A DNA stretch of 64,000 bases from Haliclona indistincta. Taxonomy: Eukaryota; Porifera; Demospongiae; Haplosclerida; Chalinidae. Below, in pieces: positions 1 through 14,000 of the stretch. Both the position numbers and the translations under genes were made by a program. The stretch's first letter is position 1. The number at the start of each line of letters is the position of its first letter. Under the pieces are notes generated by a model, which saw nothing but the letters and a program-made list of their open reading frames with translations, did not search any database and was not told where the DNA came from. The stretch spans positions 9,560,403-9,624,402 of the forward strand of contig OZ024790.1 of NCBI GenBank assembly GCA_964017065.1, written 5' to 3'.

Positions 1-408
1 TCTTGGGCCTCATGGCATCCGAGTGTGTGCAATAGCTCCCAGTCTCTTAGAAGGAAAGCTGTGGTCAGCACAGATTAAAGGACATGCAGAGCGTATCAAG
101 AGGGAAAGGGGTGTGTGACATCTGATTTAACATCTAAACTTGCTGCCTCTTAAATCAGCTGTGCAGTGTTTCACTGCATGATGTGCATCATGCTGAGATT
201 CTTCATTTTCCCTGTGCTTGCTGCAGGTCTAGAGGGAGAACCAACTGAAGAGGAGCTGAAGGAGATGGAGGTGCAGATGCTGTCAGGCACTCCTCTGGGT
301 AGACTGGGCAAGCTGTCTGAAGTGGCTGATCTAGTGGTCTATCTGTGCAGTGACGAAGCATCTTATGTATCAGGGACAACAGTATCTGTAGATGGTGGAA
401 GAAACTAA
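1..408 (+). CDS. Short-chain dehydrogenase/reductase, copy A, 3' part only
   Basis: This is the 3' end of a classical SDR (NAD(P)-dependent oxidoreductase) gene cut by the window start. Exon 1 is visible from 1 to 110 and ends at a GTGTGT donor in phase 1. The last exon runs from 227, after a CTGCAG acceptor, to the stop at 408. It encodes the family's C-terminal segment with LGRLGKLSEVADLVVYLCSD and the terminal VSGTTVSVDGG motif. The visible part is uninterrupted and closest to the copy at 37157-38269 (same SLLEGK...SAQIKGHAER residues). The catalytic YxxxK and the Rossmann region lie outside the window, so intactness cannot be judged. The substrate is unknown. Confidence 0.85.
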
Positions 409-607
409 TCTTTCAGTGCTATTGAATTTTATGTATGCCGCCATATCCTAATTTAAAGCAGCAGCGTTCGAGCCCAGACAAGAGTTGTACTTACAGACAT
501 ACTCTTGTCTGGGCTCGAACGCTGCTGCTTTAAATTAGGATATGGCGGCATACATAAAATTCAATAGCACTGAAAGATTAGTTTCTTCCACCATCTACAG
601 ATACTGT
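379..607. repeat. Near-perfect inverted repeat at the SDR copy A 3' end
   Basis: About 100 bp at 379-484, covering the last SDR codons and its 3' flank, reappears reverse-complemented at about 505-607 with a roughly 20-bp spacer. The sister locus after 38269 has the left arm's sequence but not the inverted copy. This is therefore a local inverted duplication (foldback) specific to this copy. It could also be an assembly or cloning artefact. Confidence 0.9.
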
Positions 608-902
608 AATATTTCTGCTTACTGTAATCAGACCATTGTTACTGGGCCATGGGTGACCAGAATTGCCCATGTAATACTGACACATAGGGATGACCAAATT
701 TTTGTGAGTAATATTTCTTTAGAGGGTAGTACACTAAAAAATTAGACAGGAATCTTAGATCATGTTGTCCAGTGCTCGACATAGCTGAAAGAGTAAACAC
801 CAAAATAGACAGTTTGTTCCCTCAAACAATTTGTATTTGGCGCGCTTTCTTCGTGGGAGGCAACGCCATGTGCCTCGGAGGCGTGGCTCGATCAGACTGA
901 TC
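608..902 (+). other. 5' flank of SDR copy B, shared with the flank of copy D
   Basis: No gene is seen here. From about 615 the sequence parallels 38445-38770 (ACTGTAATCAGACCATTG, then an AGTAAACACCAAA stretch, then the GGCGTGGCTCGATC box just before the ATG). It is the duplicated upstream or promoter region of the SDR-B/SDR-D type. Confidence 0.7.
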
Positions 903-2067
903 ATGGATGCAATCTCGCAACGGTTACGGTGGCGATCACTTCCTCGCAACACTCGGTACGCCACGATAGGCGCTGGAGTCACTCTAACATTCTTATGGTA
1001 TGTGAGAAGAAGACGGCGAAAGAGACGTGAACTGCAGAAGACTCAAGAACTGCAAAGACAAGATGGCGTTCACCAGCAGCAGCTGCAGTTTGCTGGCAAG
1101 ACAGTTATGATTACAGGAGCCGCTGGAGACATAGGCGGGGCTACAGCTCGGGCGTTTGGAGCTCGTCTGGTGTTGAGGAGCTCGTCTGGTGTTGGTAGAT
1201 CTACCCTCTAAGTCTACTGAAGACAGTTTGAACAATAAGAAGAAAGAGCTAGTGACTGATGGAGCAGCTGGTGTGCACGTGATCCTCTGTGACGTCACAA
1301 GCAATGAGAGTGTGAAAGATTTAGCAGAACAGGCAGTCAGAGAGTGTGGTCGTGTGGATTGTTTCTTCAACAATGCTGGGATACAAGGAGAGCTATGCCC
1401 TCTGCACAAACAGACAGACGAGTGGTTTAGGCGGACGATTGAGGTCAATCTTCTTGGTGTGTTCTACGGGATGAAGTATGTTGGGCAAGCAATGGTCAAT
1501 GCTGGAGTGGGCGGAGTCATTGTTAACACAGCTAGTTTAGCTGGGCTGGAGGGTGTGCCCAACATGGCTGCTTATGTTGCGTCTAAGTTTGCTGTTGTGG
1601 GACTGACCAAGACGGGCTCAAAAGATCTTGGGCCTCATGGTATTCGGGTGTGTGCAATAGCTCCTGGTCTATTGGAAGGAAAAATGCGGTCATCTCAAAT
1701 TAGAGGAAATGCCGAGAGTATAAAGAGAGAAAGAGGTGAGTGAATGAGCGACACCTGCGTGTAAACTAAGTTACTAACTAGGGTTTCAGCTGTTTCCTAA
1801 ACAGGCTAACTATTGGTGCAGTCTTGTTATGAGCACCTGCTAAGTAAACTCAGATACTTAACTTTCTCTATGCTCGCTGCAGGCCTGGAGGGGGAACCAA
1901 CTGAAAAGGAGTTGAAAGAGGTGGAGGTGCAGAAGCTATTAGGCACTCCTCTTGGTAGACTGGGCAAGCTGTCTGAAGTGGCTGATTTAGTGGTCTATCT
2001 GTGCAGTGACGAAGCATCTTATGTATCAGGAACAACAGTATCTATAGATGGCGGAAAACTACGTTGA
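903..2067 (+). pseudogene. Short-chain dehydrogenase/reductase, copy B, frame-broken
   Basis: This is a homologue of the intact SDR genes at 37157 and 38771 with the same two-exon layout: exon 1 from 903 to 1735, exon 2 from 1883 to 2067. It starts with the same basic, membrane-anchored N-terminus (MDAISQR..., hydrophobic stretch, then RRRRRKRR) and keeps the TGAAGDIGG cofactor loop. At about 1155-1215 a short duplication (GAGCTCGTCTGGTGTT occurs twice) plus extra bases around CTCTAAGTCTACT shift the frame and create a stop, where intact copies read ARKGARLVLVDLPSTED. Downstream the frame reopens, with CFFNNAG, the YVASK catalytic motif and the usual C-terminus. It is probably a recent pseudogene. 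A sequencing error is possible but would need more than one change. Confidence 0.8.
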
Positions 2068-2411
2068 ACCAATCAACCAATCATTCATTTTAGTGCTACT
2101 AATTTACATGTAACATTCTTCAAGGTGTACAATTTTAGTTGGAATCTTGCAAAATTCATTATGTACATGTACGTCAACATCTTTGCACCTGTGCAGGGCG
2201 CATTTGCTGAATGGAAGCCATGTATGGCTGTTATCACCATTGACAACAGCCATGTATGGCATTGACAACTTGTACAACACCTCATGAATGTCTAAGACTA
2301 TGGCAATAATAGTCTATGAATTTTACTACGCGCTGTTGAGGTCGGCACGCCCACTGACTAGTGGTGACTATATACTATTACCAATACCCTGAGCCCCACC
2401 ATTGAATTACG
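2068..2411. other. Intergenic spacer before the first Ank-Roc-COR gene
   Basis: No coding signal is seen. The segment includes a short direct repeat (CAGCCATGTATGGC-like at about 2215-2260). It presumably holds the promoter of the gene starting at 2412, but no convincing element could be named. Confidence 0.5.
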
Positions 2412-5036
2412 ATGGCGGCGGACCTACGACAGCGGTGTGTGGCGGCGTTCAAGCAATGTGACCATGACGAAGCAGAACGACTGTTACCAGAAATACAAGA
2501 ACCACAAGACGTCCTTACGGAGTTTACACTATCTGGCGACCATAGTGAAACTAGTGCCACTAACGTGACCTTGCTACACCTGGCTTTTTATCATGGCTGG
2601 TTAGATATTATCAAGACCATGGAAGGTTGCTTCAAATGGAGCTGTAAAGACAGCAATGGTTACACTCTATTTCACTATGCTGCTGCTGGAGGTAGCTTAG
2701 ATGCGCTATACTACATAGACTTCAATAACCTTATCGAACAGCTGGATTATAGCCCAATCGATAGTAAAGGCACTCTCCCACTACACATTGCTTGTCTCTG
2801 CGGCAATTTGGAGGCTGTCAAATATTTTATCGATAGACGACCTTATTACCCAAATTGTCTTGATCAACAGGGAAAGTCACCTCTACATTATGCTTCTCAA
2901 GGCGGTCATTTAAGCATCATCGAATTCTTAAGCGACACACCTCAGCTTTTTTTTTCTGATCCTAAATCGACAATTGATCACTTTGACAGAACAATTCTAC
3001 ACTTAGCTAGTTACTTTGGTCACGTACACATTGTACAACGGTTGTTGTATGAAGGAAAGGTGAACATACTGGCAAAGGACAGTTGTGGGAAATGCTGTCT
3101 TGATGTTGCAGGTCATGTGAACAACCGTTTTGAGTTGCAGAAATTGATTAAACCTTTCATGGAAGCAACACAATCTTTCCCCCTTCATACCTTCAGTAAG
3201 ACAGTTCTATTAGGCAGTAGTGGTGCTGGCAAGACTACTCTAGCTAAAGTCATTCATGAAGGAGCATCCAGTTACCTCAATCTTCTAAGGTTCGGAAATA
3301 CTGAACAATTAGTAGTGACCCACACTGCTGGTATAGTTCCATCTCTAGTCAACTGCCCGGAGGTAGGTGAGATGGTGCTATTTGATTTGGCAGGACACAC
3401 AAAGTACCATTCCAGCCATTTTTCTGTCATGGAAATTGTGATGCAGTGGTCACCAGCCACATTTATTAATGTGATAGATCTAAGTGACACTGAATCTGAG
3501 ATAAAAAGACAACTCCATTATTGGCTCAATTTTATTGATAATGCCACCTTCAAGACCAGTCTTAAATCATGTGTTGTAGTGGTTGGCAGTCATGCTGACT
3601 TACTTAACAAACAACAACTGAAGACCAAGTCTGTTTTTATTAGAAAATTAGTTAACAGAAGACCTATAGAACGATTAGAGTTTCTTGGATTTGTGGCTGT
3701 TGATTGCTGCAAGATAGACCGTGCAAGCGTTCGAGAATTCATGGCACTTCTTTCTAAGAGCCATAAAGTTATATCATCCAGAGCACCATCAATAAGCTAC
3801 CACTGTCACTTACTTTATGCTTTTCTTAGATCTAAACCACAGCTGATGTCTACTTGTACACTGCAGGAGATTATTACTGCAGTAGCTTGTGATGAAGATA
3901 CTCCTCTTTCATCAGAGACAAGCATTCTTACTGAGATTCTTGTATCACTTAGTGACAAAGGAATGATCATCTTCATTCAAAATCAACAGCGACCAGAGAA
4001 GAGCTGGGTAGTGGTAGACACTGAAAAAATATTAAAAGAGATGAATGGAAGTTTGTTTGCTCCAAGAAATTTCAAAGAACATTGTCATTTAGCAAGTAGT
4101 ACTGGAATTGTGTTGTCATCCTCTCTCAAACAACTCTTCCCACAATACAATCTCGAGATGCTTATCGACTTTCTACAGATCTCTGAACATTGTCATCGTG
4201 TCAACTTGTCTGGTAACACAACTAACATTCAGAGTATTGAAACAACTTCAGCACCATCTGGTGACATAAAGGAGTTATTTCTATTTTTTCCTTCACTAAT
4301 AGACTGTTGTAGACCAAGCAGTTTGCCTGGTGAAAGTAAGTTTACTTTTTGCTGGACTATATCCTACAGAAACCTTGAGTACCAGAGTTTCACTAGCCGA
4401 TTCCTTCATGTTCTTCTTCTACGTTTAGCTTACACCTATCCACTTGCTGATGTTGACAATAGTGAAACAAGCTCAAATAAATGCATTGTTTGGACAAATG
4501 GAATAACTTGGGAAAATGAAGAAGGAATCAGAACACTAGTTGAGCTCATTGACTACAATCAACGTATAGTGGTGGCCATGTCACACAAGACAGACAGCAG
4601 ACCAGTGGAGTGTAGCAAGCATCGCAGTGCAGTAATCAGACTAGTACTAGATCTGAAGCAACAACTCTGCCCTAATGTGCAAACAGACGAATATCTGATT
4701 TCTCCCTCTCTCTTCAACAAATGGTCAGCAGCTGTGTCTCCATCTGAAAATTACCTGTTTTCTATTGAGAATATCAAGTCAATGCTTCTACACGATGAAC
4801 TTATTCTTAGTAAAGACTTTGATACCAAAGATGTGTTGCAGTTAGAGCCACATCAGTTGAGTCCCTCTTCTGTGTGTGAGCTGATGGACAGCAGCAAAGC
4901 TGATGATATTGCCTCTCATAGTCTCCTTCGTGAGGTCAAGAGCAGATGTCAATTGAAGCAATTAGAAAGACAGACCCACACAAATCTGAAGAAATGCATC
5001 GATCAATTCAGCATATTTGCAGGAAGAGATCTAATT
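2412..5036 (+). CDS. Exon 1 of the giant gene: ankyrin repeats plus first Roc-COR
   Basis: Residues about 50-250 are ankyrin repeats (LFHYAAAGGSLDALYYI, LPLHIACLCGNLEAVKYFI, PLHYASQGGHLSIIEFL, TILHLASYFGHVHIVQRLL). A Roc GTPase follows: P-loop GSSGAGKTT near residue 275, G3 FDLAGHTKYHSSHF, G4-like VVVGSHADLL. A COR-like C-terminal half comes after, with alternating hydrophobic helices and a conserved FLFFPSLIDCC stretch. The start ATG aligns with that of the paralogue (MAA.L.QRCVAAFKQ). The reading frame continues for nine codons past the GTAAGT donor at 5037, but the paralogue's splice pattern shows this is intron. Confidence 0.85.
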
Positions 5037-8000
5037 GTAAGTACTAGATAAATGATTGAAGTGCATTTATAAGATTTATGTATCATTGTAATTGTATCTA
5101 CATAACAACATAACGCATGTAACGCTAAAATGCAATGTATTAGCGTTCAAACGCCGATGTTTCACCTATAGTGGCACATTATAATCTGCAGTCTTGTGTT
5201 GTCCCATCTCTATATTAGCATGGAGGTTACTTGTATATGCATTGCTGAAGTGACGAATCGGCAACCAGTGAAAATCAAGTCTCGTCATTTTCATTTTCTT
5301 CAAACAGCCTAGTGCCTTAAGCCTTGAAAGAGTGAAAAATTTTTTGCTGCCCTATGTGCAGTAATCAATGCATAGTGTGCACACGTTATTTTTGGAGATT
5401 GCTAAAAAGTGCTACGCATTCTTGAGAATGCGCAAATTCTAAAAAGCACAGAACATATACATTCCCAAAACGTTACGATAAAAATGACACAAACAAAACG
5501 AAATCAAAAGAATAGGAAGGAATGGTTGATGTTAATGAAGACAATTTATTTCACTGGCCCACAATTTAAACCAACAACATTACCTAACCAACAAAGAGTT
5601 CACTACCTAACCAACAAAAAGTTCATTACCTAAAAGTATGCAACCATCAATATACTACTTGGACATTTTCTATGTCACAAGTGTACAGCAGAAAGAATTA
5701 GTGTTGCAATGCTAATGATATTCACTGTTGTGTAATGATAATCATCACGTGTATAGGTAAACTTGTCATAGCAGGCCTTTAGATCAAAGGCACCGCTCAC
5801 AGTTTATAGAGCATATTTCCCTGGAGATCATGGGGACACTACAAAACATGGACCATGGACTGGACTGGACTGGACTCAGAAAACCGCGCCCATAATTACT
5901 ACTAAACCCAAGACCCTAAAACCTAAAACCTTCGCCTAACAGCGCCCAGTATGGACCTAACGGCACCCAGTATTCGCCTAACAGCTCGCCTAACGTGCCA
6001 AATAGTACTGGGCGCCGTTACAGGGTTTTGCAAGTTGCTTGACCAAACAATTTCCTGTTAGCGCATGCCCATAGCGTGTTTCTGTATACTAATTGTACAG
6101 GAAACGTACTGTGCACATGCACCAGCAAAAAAATTTGGTCAAGCAACCTGCAAAACCCTGTAGGGCCGTACAGGGCGCTGTTAGGTGAATACTGGGCGCC
6201 GTTAGGTCCATGCTGGGCGCTGTTAGGCGAATACTGGGCACCGTTAGGTCCATACTGGGCGCTGTTAGGCGAATACTGGGCACCGTTAGGTCCATACTGG
6301 GCGCTGTTAGGCGAATACTGGGCGCCATTAGGTCCATACTGGGTGCTGTTAGGCGTAGGTTTTAGGGTCTTGGGTTTAGTAGTAATTATGGGCGTGGTTT
6401 TCTGAGTCCAGTCCATGGTCCATGTTTGTAGTGTCCCGAGATCATGTGACTCCAAGGCAATATGCAAAAAAGCCATGTGATGAAGCGGGGGGTCCCAGTT
6501 GCTAAAATCTACGACACCAGGCCGGTTTTTTACATTGCTGCTCTACCCACCCTCCCACTGAGTCATATTTCGTCATGTAATTATATTCATTAATAATAAT
6601 AATTATTAAAAATTTGAATTTATCATAATTGGTTGACCACGCCTCTTCACGATCGGTTGGCAAATATCAAAAGGCAAAGCTTCATGTCGGCCTAGCTCCT
6701 GACTTTGACAATATTGCATGCTGTCAAACCAAACTTCACTTCTTATCATGATTGCTTACGTGTATAATTATTGATTATTACCATATTGTACATCAGTACT
6801 ATTATTATCAGATTATTATTATTGTATTACTGTTTGTATACTGATAATGACTCTTTTTTTCATAATTTTTGGTTACAGACATGTTGGTAAGAAGTATAGT
6901 TAGCTGGTAGTTAACTGTAAAGCAGTTTAAAATATCTTTAAATGCTCTTAAAGTGTAATTTAGATGTCATGACTAAATTTTACACAAAGTGACCAATTTT
7001 GAAAATTTGCCTCTGACCCACCCACCCACTTTTGGGCCTCGTGTCAGAAACTATTCTTTGTGGGACAAAAAAAAGGAGGAGGTAAAAGTTGAAAGTCAAC
7101 CCTATTACCAGAAATCTTAATGCTTGCGCAATCACATGCTTCTTTTATGTTACTCGAGTCTTCTGATACTAGTGGGTACTGTGATTAACACAATGAATAT
7201 TAGTTACAAACTACGTCATTCGCGTTGCTATGATATAAGTTGCCTAGAACATGCCCACGTCGTGATTTATCGTGAAACGGCAAACTAAAATTCTCTATTA
7301 TTTCCGACGTTGTACTAGTGGCATCTACTCACAAGCACGTTGTCAGGAAAAGGGCTCTGTTACAGTCTTTGCCTACATGTTTATATTGTATATTCCAAGT
7401 CTGATTCCAGTCTACATCTGTAGACAGAGTTTTATCGAAGGATGTATTTCGTCTTTGAAGACCGTCATGTAAGTAGGCGTGGCTAAGAATTTTCTTTACT
7501 GTACGAACGTAGCTAGCTATTTTTATTGGATAATTCTGAGTTTCTCACAAAGATACATTCTTCTAGCTCCTCGCTACTGAAAATTCTTGTGAAAGTCCTC
7601 CATCTTCAAGAACAACACACAGAATGCAAAATAAGAGCCGTATTCATCAGTACATGAATCTCATTAGCTGTCTCATTCTATGTAAATAGTACCGCCTACT
7701 TGCGCATTCCTGCACAAGCTACATTGTGGAAGGGTCTGGCATCAGCAGTACTGCGGTTTTAATAAATCTTGCAAAATGAATTGTGCAGGAAACAATATTC
7801 AACACCCATGCAACGTTCATTTTATTAATAACTAGACTTTATAACTACAGCGATTTACATAACAGTATGGGGAAATAATACATGAAGTGTCTGTGGCTGC
7901 TATCTCGACTGTCGAGCAATAGATCGACGCGCTTCAAGCGCAGCAGCATGCAGCAGCATTTTGCCCACACAAGGGAGTATCGAAAAATCGCTCTATACGT

Positions 8001-11000
8001 CTGTGCGCGCTGGAATTTGTAAGCTGTAAACGAAGTTCTTTCCGGAGCAAACAAGCCAAACTGGAGATAACAGCCACAGACCGGTCTTTACTGGGCGAGC
8101 TCACTGCTCCACGTTAGCTAATACTTCGTGACTGAAACTTGCTATAATCGATGTTTATCAATAGACAAAACAAAGTTCATACTGGAGCACGCCTGTAAAA
8201 AATATCTTTGTATAGGCTACTTATAAAGTTATGAATCTCATTAAATTGGCGTACCGCCACCTTAAAGAGTCCATGCAATTGTGATGTTTTTACATATTAT
8301 GCTGCTATTATGCTGCTATTATGCTGCTATTATGCTGCTATTATGCTGCTATTATATTATGCTGCTATTATGCTTGCTGTTTTGCAGCATTAACAAGGGA
8401 GTATCGAAAAATTGTATTACCTTTGATAAAAACTTTATCAAAGGTAATACAATCCTCAAATCAGGTCTGAAGTATGGTATATCATTGTAGATTATGTGCA
8501 TCAAATATGACAGCTCACAACCAACTATTGCAAAAGTTATCAACTATTAATTATAGGTCACTGGCTAAGCTCAGTAGCTGAAGTTTTTAGGCTCGGAAAT
8601 GGCTATTTGGCTGAGTTAAGAAAATTCACTTTACAAACAGCTCACAGAATGGCTCACCTTTCACTACAGCAAGTTTGCAAGCTCAACTTCCTTGCATAAC
8701 GTTGTATGGTGCAGAAATGCACCAAAAACGGGGTAGGTATAAAACGCGGAACGTGGAATGGAATGGAACGGCGGAATGGAATATGGAATGGAACGTCAAA
8801 CGGAAAAAGACTTGATTTGACTTGTTCAGCTTGAACCATGGCATAGAGCTCACTCTATAGAAGCTTCTATAGAGTTGCCCAACGTATTGTCTGGTCTGTG
8901 TTCTGCAGTGTAGCCCTCAAAGACTAGCTGTAGGTCACGTGCCACTTGCTCAGGCTCATCGTGTGCAGACTACTGAATCAAGTTCATATGAATTTCTAGC
9001 TCTCTTGGTGACGGAGAAAAACTCTACCCTTAGCTTAGGTCACCATAACATGACTTATAACCGTTGTTTGTATCCAGGCAGCAGGCCCGGCGCACCCAAC
9101 AGGGCAGACCTGGCACATGCCGGACCAATAATTCAGGGCACGATTATACAAAAGCACTTTCCTTACGTTGCCACGAGCTAAACTGTGGCCATAGCCACTC
9201 TACGAGTCAGCATAAACTTGTTTCGTAGACAGAAACCTTGTCACACGCGACCAAAACATTGAACAAAGTACAAAGGGGCGGAGTCATACCAATAAATATG
9301 AATATTAATGAGTATGTTTACAGCAAGGCTGTTGTTAGAACGTCAACTTAGTTCCAGCAAGGGCTATACGCCCTTGGTTCCAGCGTAATGATCAGCGTGC
9401 GCTGTTAGACTAAAGTCTACCTGTATAGTTAGTGAGTTTAACCTCTGATTCATTTCTTACGAGTTACGCTCAAGCAGAAATCTCAGGCTGAGTTGCTACT
9501 ATTATTATAGTCTGACACCATGCAGCTATCAACGCTTCTCACACTCCACTACCGCTCTCCACTCTTTGCGTGCAGCAGTACGCAAGCTGAACAAGTCAAA
9601 GCAAGTGTCCTTTTTCTTTTCAAGTCGAAATTTGACTGTTTTCTATACTGTTTGACGTTCCATTCCATATTCCATTCCGCGTTCCATTCCATTCCACGTT
9701 CCGCGTTTTATACCTACCCCCAAAAACGTGTGTTTTGGAAGTCACTGAAGTTTTTAGGCTTGCATTTGCGCATTTTTGCGAGTTAAGAACACAGATTTGT
9801 GCAATGGATAGCCAGATACCTGAAGTTTTTACTTGCGTTGGAATTATAAGTGTAGCTTAAACAATGCGCGCACGCGATCGTCGAGAAAGTGCAGTTCTGC
9901 AGTTCTTCGTCGCGTTAATGAGATTCATCTAGAGAAAGTAGTTTATCGATGACTCGTTTCCGCTCACGCAGGGCCGCTCTTGTTGACCGGTGACAAGATG
10001 GCTGCTGATCGACAGCCCTAGTTTTGCTTTGTTCTTGATCAGTTGCAATTTTTTAACTAAATGATCGACTTTTTATCCGGTAAAACTGCAACTGATCGAG
10101 AACGAAGCAAAACTAGGGCTGTCGATCAGCAGCCATCTTGTCACCGGTCAACAAGAGCGGCCCTTCGTGAGCGGAAACGAGTCATCGATAAACTACTTCC
10201 TCTTGATGAATCTCATTAACGCGACGAAGAACTGCAGAACTGCACTTTCTCGACGATCGCGTGCGCGCATTGTTTAAGCTACACTTATAATTCCAACGCA
10301 AGTAAAAAACTTCAGGTATCTGGCTATCCATTGCACAAATCTGTGTTCTTAACTCGCAAAAATGTGCAAATGCAAGCCTAAAAACTTCAGTGACTCCCAA
10401 AACACACGTTTTTGGTGCATTTCTGCACCGTACAACGTTATGCAAGGAATTTGAGCTTGCAAACTTGCTGTAGTGGAAGGTGAGCCATTCTGTGAACTGT
10501 TTGTAAAGTGAATTTTCTTAACTCAGCCAAATAGCCATTTCCAAGCCTAAAAACTTCAGCTACTGAGCTTAGCCAGTGACCTATAATTAATAGTTGATAA
10601 CTTTTGCAATAGTTGGTTGTGAGCTGTCATATTTGATGCACATAATCTACAATGATATACCATACTTCAGACCTGATTTGAGGATTGTATTACCTTTGAT
10701 AAAGTTTTTACAGCATAATATGTAAAAACATCACAATTGGACTCTTAAGCTGGAAGCACTGTAATGGTTGTTAGATTGTTTTGCAATTTTCTGGAAAATG
10801 CAATACACTTGCTATTCCAAACTAGCACCGTTTTCTCCTGGCATGTCAAAATTTACGACCATGTACTAAACTCCAAGCTAGCCACTCCCACTTCGGAACT
10901 GAAGTCACTTAAGTGTAGCGGCCTCGTCACTTTTCAGCTAATTCTGGTCTTTATTTAGCCCTGGTGACTGATACAAAAGCCTGGTGGTGTCCAGGTGAGC

Positions 11001-14000
11001 AAACAGCACAGTTTAGACTATATTCTATGCCAAAGTCTACATTTCCGGGCATCCTGAAGCCCCCAAAATGCCGAAAGCGGCGAGGGGCTCTGCCCCTTCG
11101 AACCCCAGGTTAAAGGGGGATACCCCCCTTTAAAAATCCCCCTGTCTCCCGTTCTATATGGTTTTGTGGGGAGGGCGCGACGAAAAACAGTGGGTTTTTT
11201 CAGGTAATTTGCAATTAAACTTGATTTGACCTTTCTAGAGCACTTTTGACACTATTTCTGAGGTCTACAGTAGGGTGGAATACAGCTACTTGCAAAAGTC
11301 ATGAATATCATTAACTTGGTCACCCGCCACCTTAAGGGGACAGTTACCAGCTTGCCTAATGAACAGATTTCACAAAACCCTCGGCGTGTTGCACATTGTA
11401 GAGTTAGCTCCTTAGTTTTGGTTTTCAGAAGGAGCTTTGCAGCTAAAGCCAACCTGCTTGCTATTGAAACTGCACTGCTAAACAGAAGACAGCAAAGTGC
11501 TGACCACAAGACAAGGTGTGTCAAGTGGGCGTGACCGTGAACACTGAGTAGGATAGGCTTTTTCTTGAGATGTCTACGCACCCCCAGAGCTGTCCTGCAG
11601 TTTAGATGGAATCTACAGGTACCTAGGTAGTCAACTATGGGCGCTTTTGTCGTCAGAGAGATCAAAGACGGCCGTCAAGGTGAGCCAGCCATAACTCGAG
11701 AACGAAAGCACTTTAGCAAAATCCACGAGTCACATTGCAAGCCATTGTCGTGCTTATCATGCTCATTACCTTACCAACGCGTAGAAGTGATCGCTGATCT
11801 CTGCAGCTCGATGGACAGAACGAATGAATGAATGAACAGATTTCACGAAACCCTCGGCGTGTTGCACGTTGTAGAGTTAGTTCCTTAGTTATGGTTTGCA
11901 GAAGGAGCTTTGCAGCTAATGCCAACCTGCTTGCTATTGAAACTGCACTGCTAGCCAGAAGACAGCAAAGTGCTGACCACAACCGAGACAAGGTGTGTCA
12001 AGTGGGCGTGACCGTGAACACTGAGTACGAGTATAGGTAGCCATTGCTCTTGGCTTTGATAGGCTTTTTCTTGAGATGTCTACGCACCCCCAGAGCTGTC
12101 CTGCTGTTTAGATGGAATCTACAAGTACCTAGATAGTCAACTATGGGCGCGTTTGTAGTCAGAGAGGTCCAAGACGGCCGTCAAGGTGAGCCAGCCATAC
12201 ATAACTCGAGAACGAAAGCACTTTAGCAAAATCCACGAGTCACATTGCAAGCCATTGTCGTGCTAAGCCTGTTCACACCCTTACCGAGTTTCAGAAGTGT
12301 GCGATGGTCTCTGCAGCTCGATGGACAGAACGAATGAACGAACGACAAACCAAGTACCGTAACCCTCGCGCATGCGCCGAGGGTTAATGAGTGACAAACC
12401 AAGTACCGTAACCCTCGCGCATGCGCCGAGGGTTAATTATCAGTGGCGGATCTAGGGTTATGAAATAGGGAGGGTGAGCGAGAAAATTTTGCTAATTAAT
12501 ATTCATTTATTCATTAAAATTGATTGATTTTATTGTTATTGCAGTTATTCATTGATAATGTACGAGTGCATTCGCGCGCTAAGCATGATCGTCGATTGCT
12601 TGCACTTTTCAGGCGCTTGGATCGAGATGCTCTAGCGTTATACCTGTCTAATAGCGAGCCATATGTGACTGTGTGACGCGTGAGATGTAATTAATAAAAT
12701 GGCGGACACGATTTCAGGGAGGGCCTTGCCCTCCGCCGCCCTCTATTAGATCCGCCACTGCTAATTATAATAATACTAATTGAATGCACCATCGATTAAT
12801 CTATTACTGCGTTCACACAGGCACAAGGTCGCGGGTCAGCTCACGTTGGCGTGCACCAACTTGCTTACAAAATTACTGTGTGAACATGCACAAATCGAGC
12901 CGAGCCGTGCCCAGTCGAGCTTGATTAGCCCACTTTCCAATAGTGAGCTAGAATGGGGTCTGACCCGGGTAAGCGTGCCGCGTGTGACTGTGTGAACGCT
13001 GAAGCTGGGCCAGCCCGCTTACAAACTTCTCTTTCAGGAGTCAGCGGTTAATTTATTGATGATATCTGCTTAGAAAAGTACTTCTGAAGTGGTAAACAAC
13101 GTGCCTACCTACACGTAACTGCATGAAACTGCACGAGCAGTTCTTCGTTCGACACTCGGTTTGACGACATTTTAACAATCCTTTTTATTACTAGGAAGTA
13201 TCCGCCCCTTCATTATTGCGTGTAGCGAGCTCGAGCTCGCTTGCGTGCTCCTGTGTGAATGCAACCAAATAGCGTGCCAGTTACCCGCACCGACCTGGGC
13301 TGGCTTGCTTCACATGCCTGTGTGAACGCAGTATATGTACTAGAGTTCTAATGAACACACACCCGTGCGCTGAGCTAGGAGCTAAACACGACTACTCCAG
13401 CATTACTGCAACACGCACGTTACAGCTAGCCCATAGACAGCTCCAGAAAAATAGATGGTAGCATACATGCACTAACAGTTGATTGGCACATCACAGAAGG
13501 CCTCAAGAAAGACTGATACTGTAGCTATAGGCCTCAAGAAGCTCTGACGTACGGTACATGTGAGACTGAGTGACGACATCAACATGGATAGTAGGAGGTT
13601 GGGTGACACACCCGCAATACCGTAAAGTGCTCTTACAAGGACTCATAGCTTTAGAAAGCCATGGATTAGCCGCTCGAGCAAGGCTTGCCAGCACAGAAAA
13701 CGTCTTCATAGGACTATAAATTCAGTGAAGAAGTTGCAGAGAGATTTTTCGTGGAGAGTTTCGAGCGATAAGACGTAAACAAGCGTGTTTTTTGACGACA
13801 CACATATACACACATACACAGACGGACACAAACGCATAACCCTCGTGCATACTGCGCACGGGTAATAAAATAGTCCAGGCCAACAACTGCTACAGTAAAA
13901 TTGTGCCAAAGCCGATCGCTATAAACTCGGTTTTTCTGCGCCATATTTCTTGACGAGCGTGCTAAGGCAAGAAGTGAAGTACTCACCAAACGCGGGCGGG

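Noticed and set aside
6018..6476. Repetitive 152-residue (minus) and 109-residue (plus) frames
   Set aside because: They follow the 42-bp tandem repeats of a MITE. Both strands are open because the unit length is a multiple of three.
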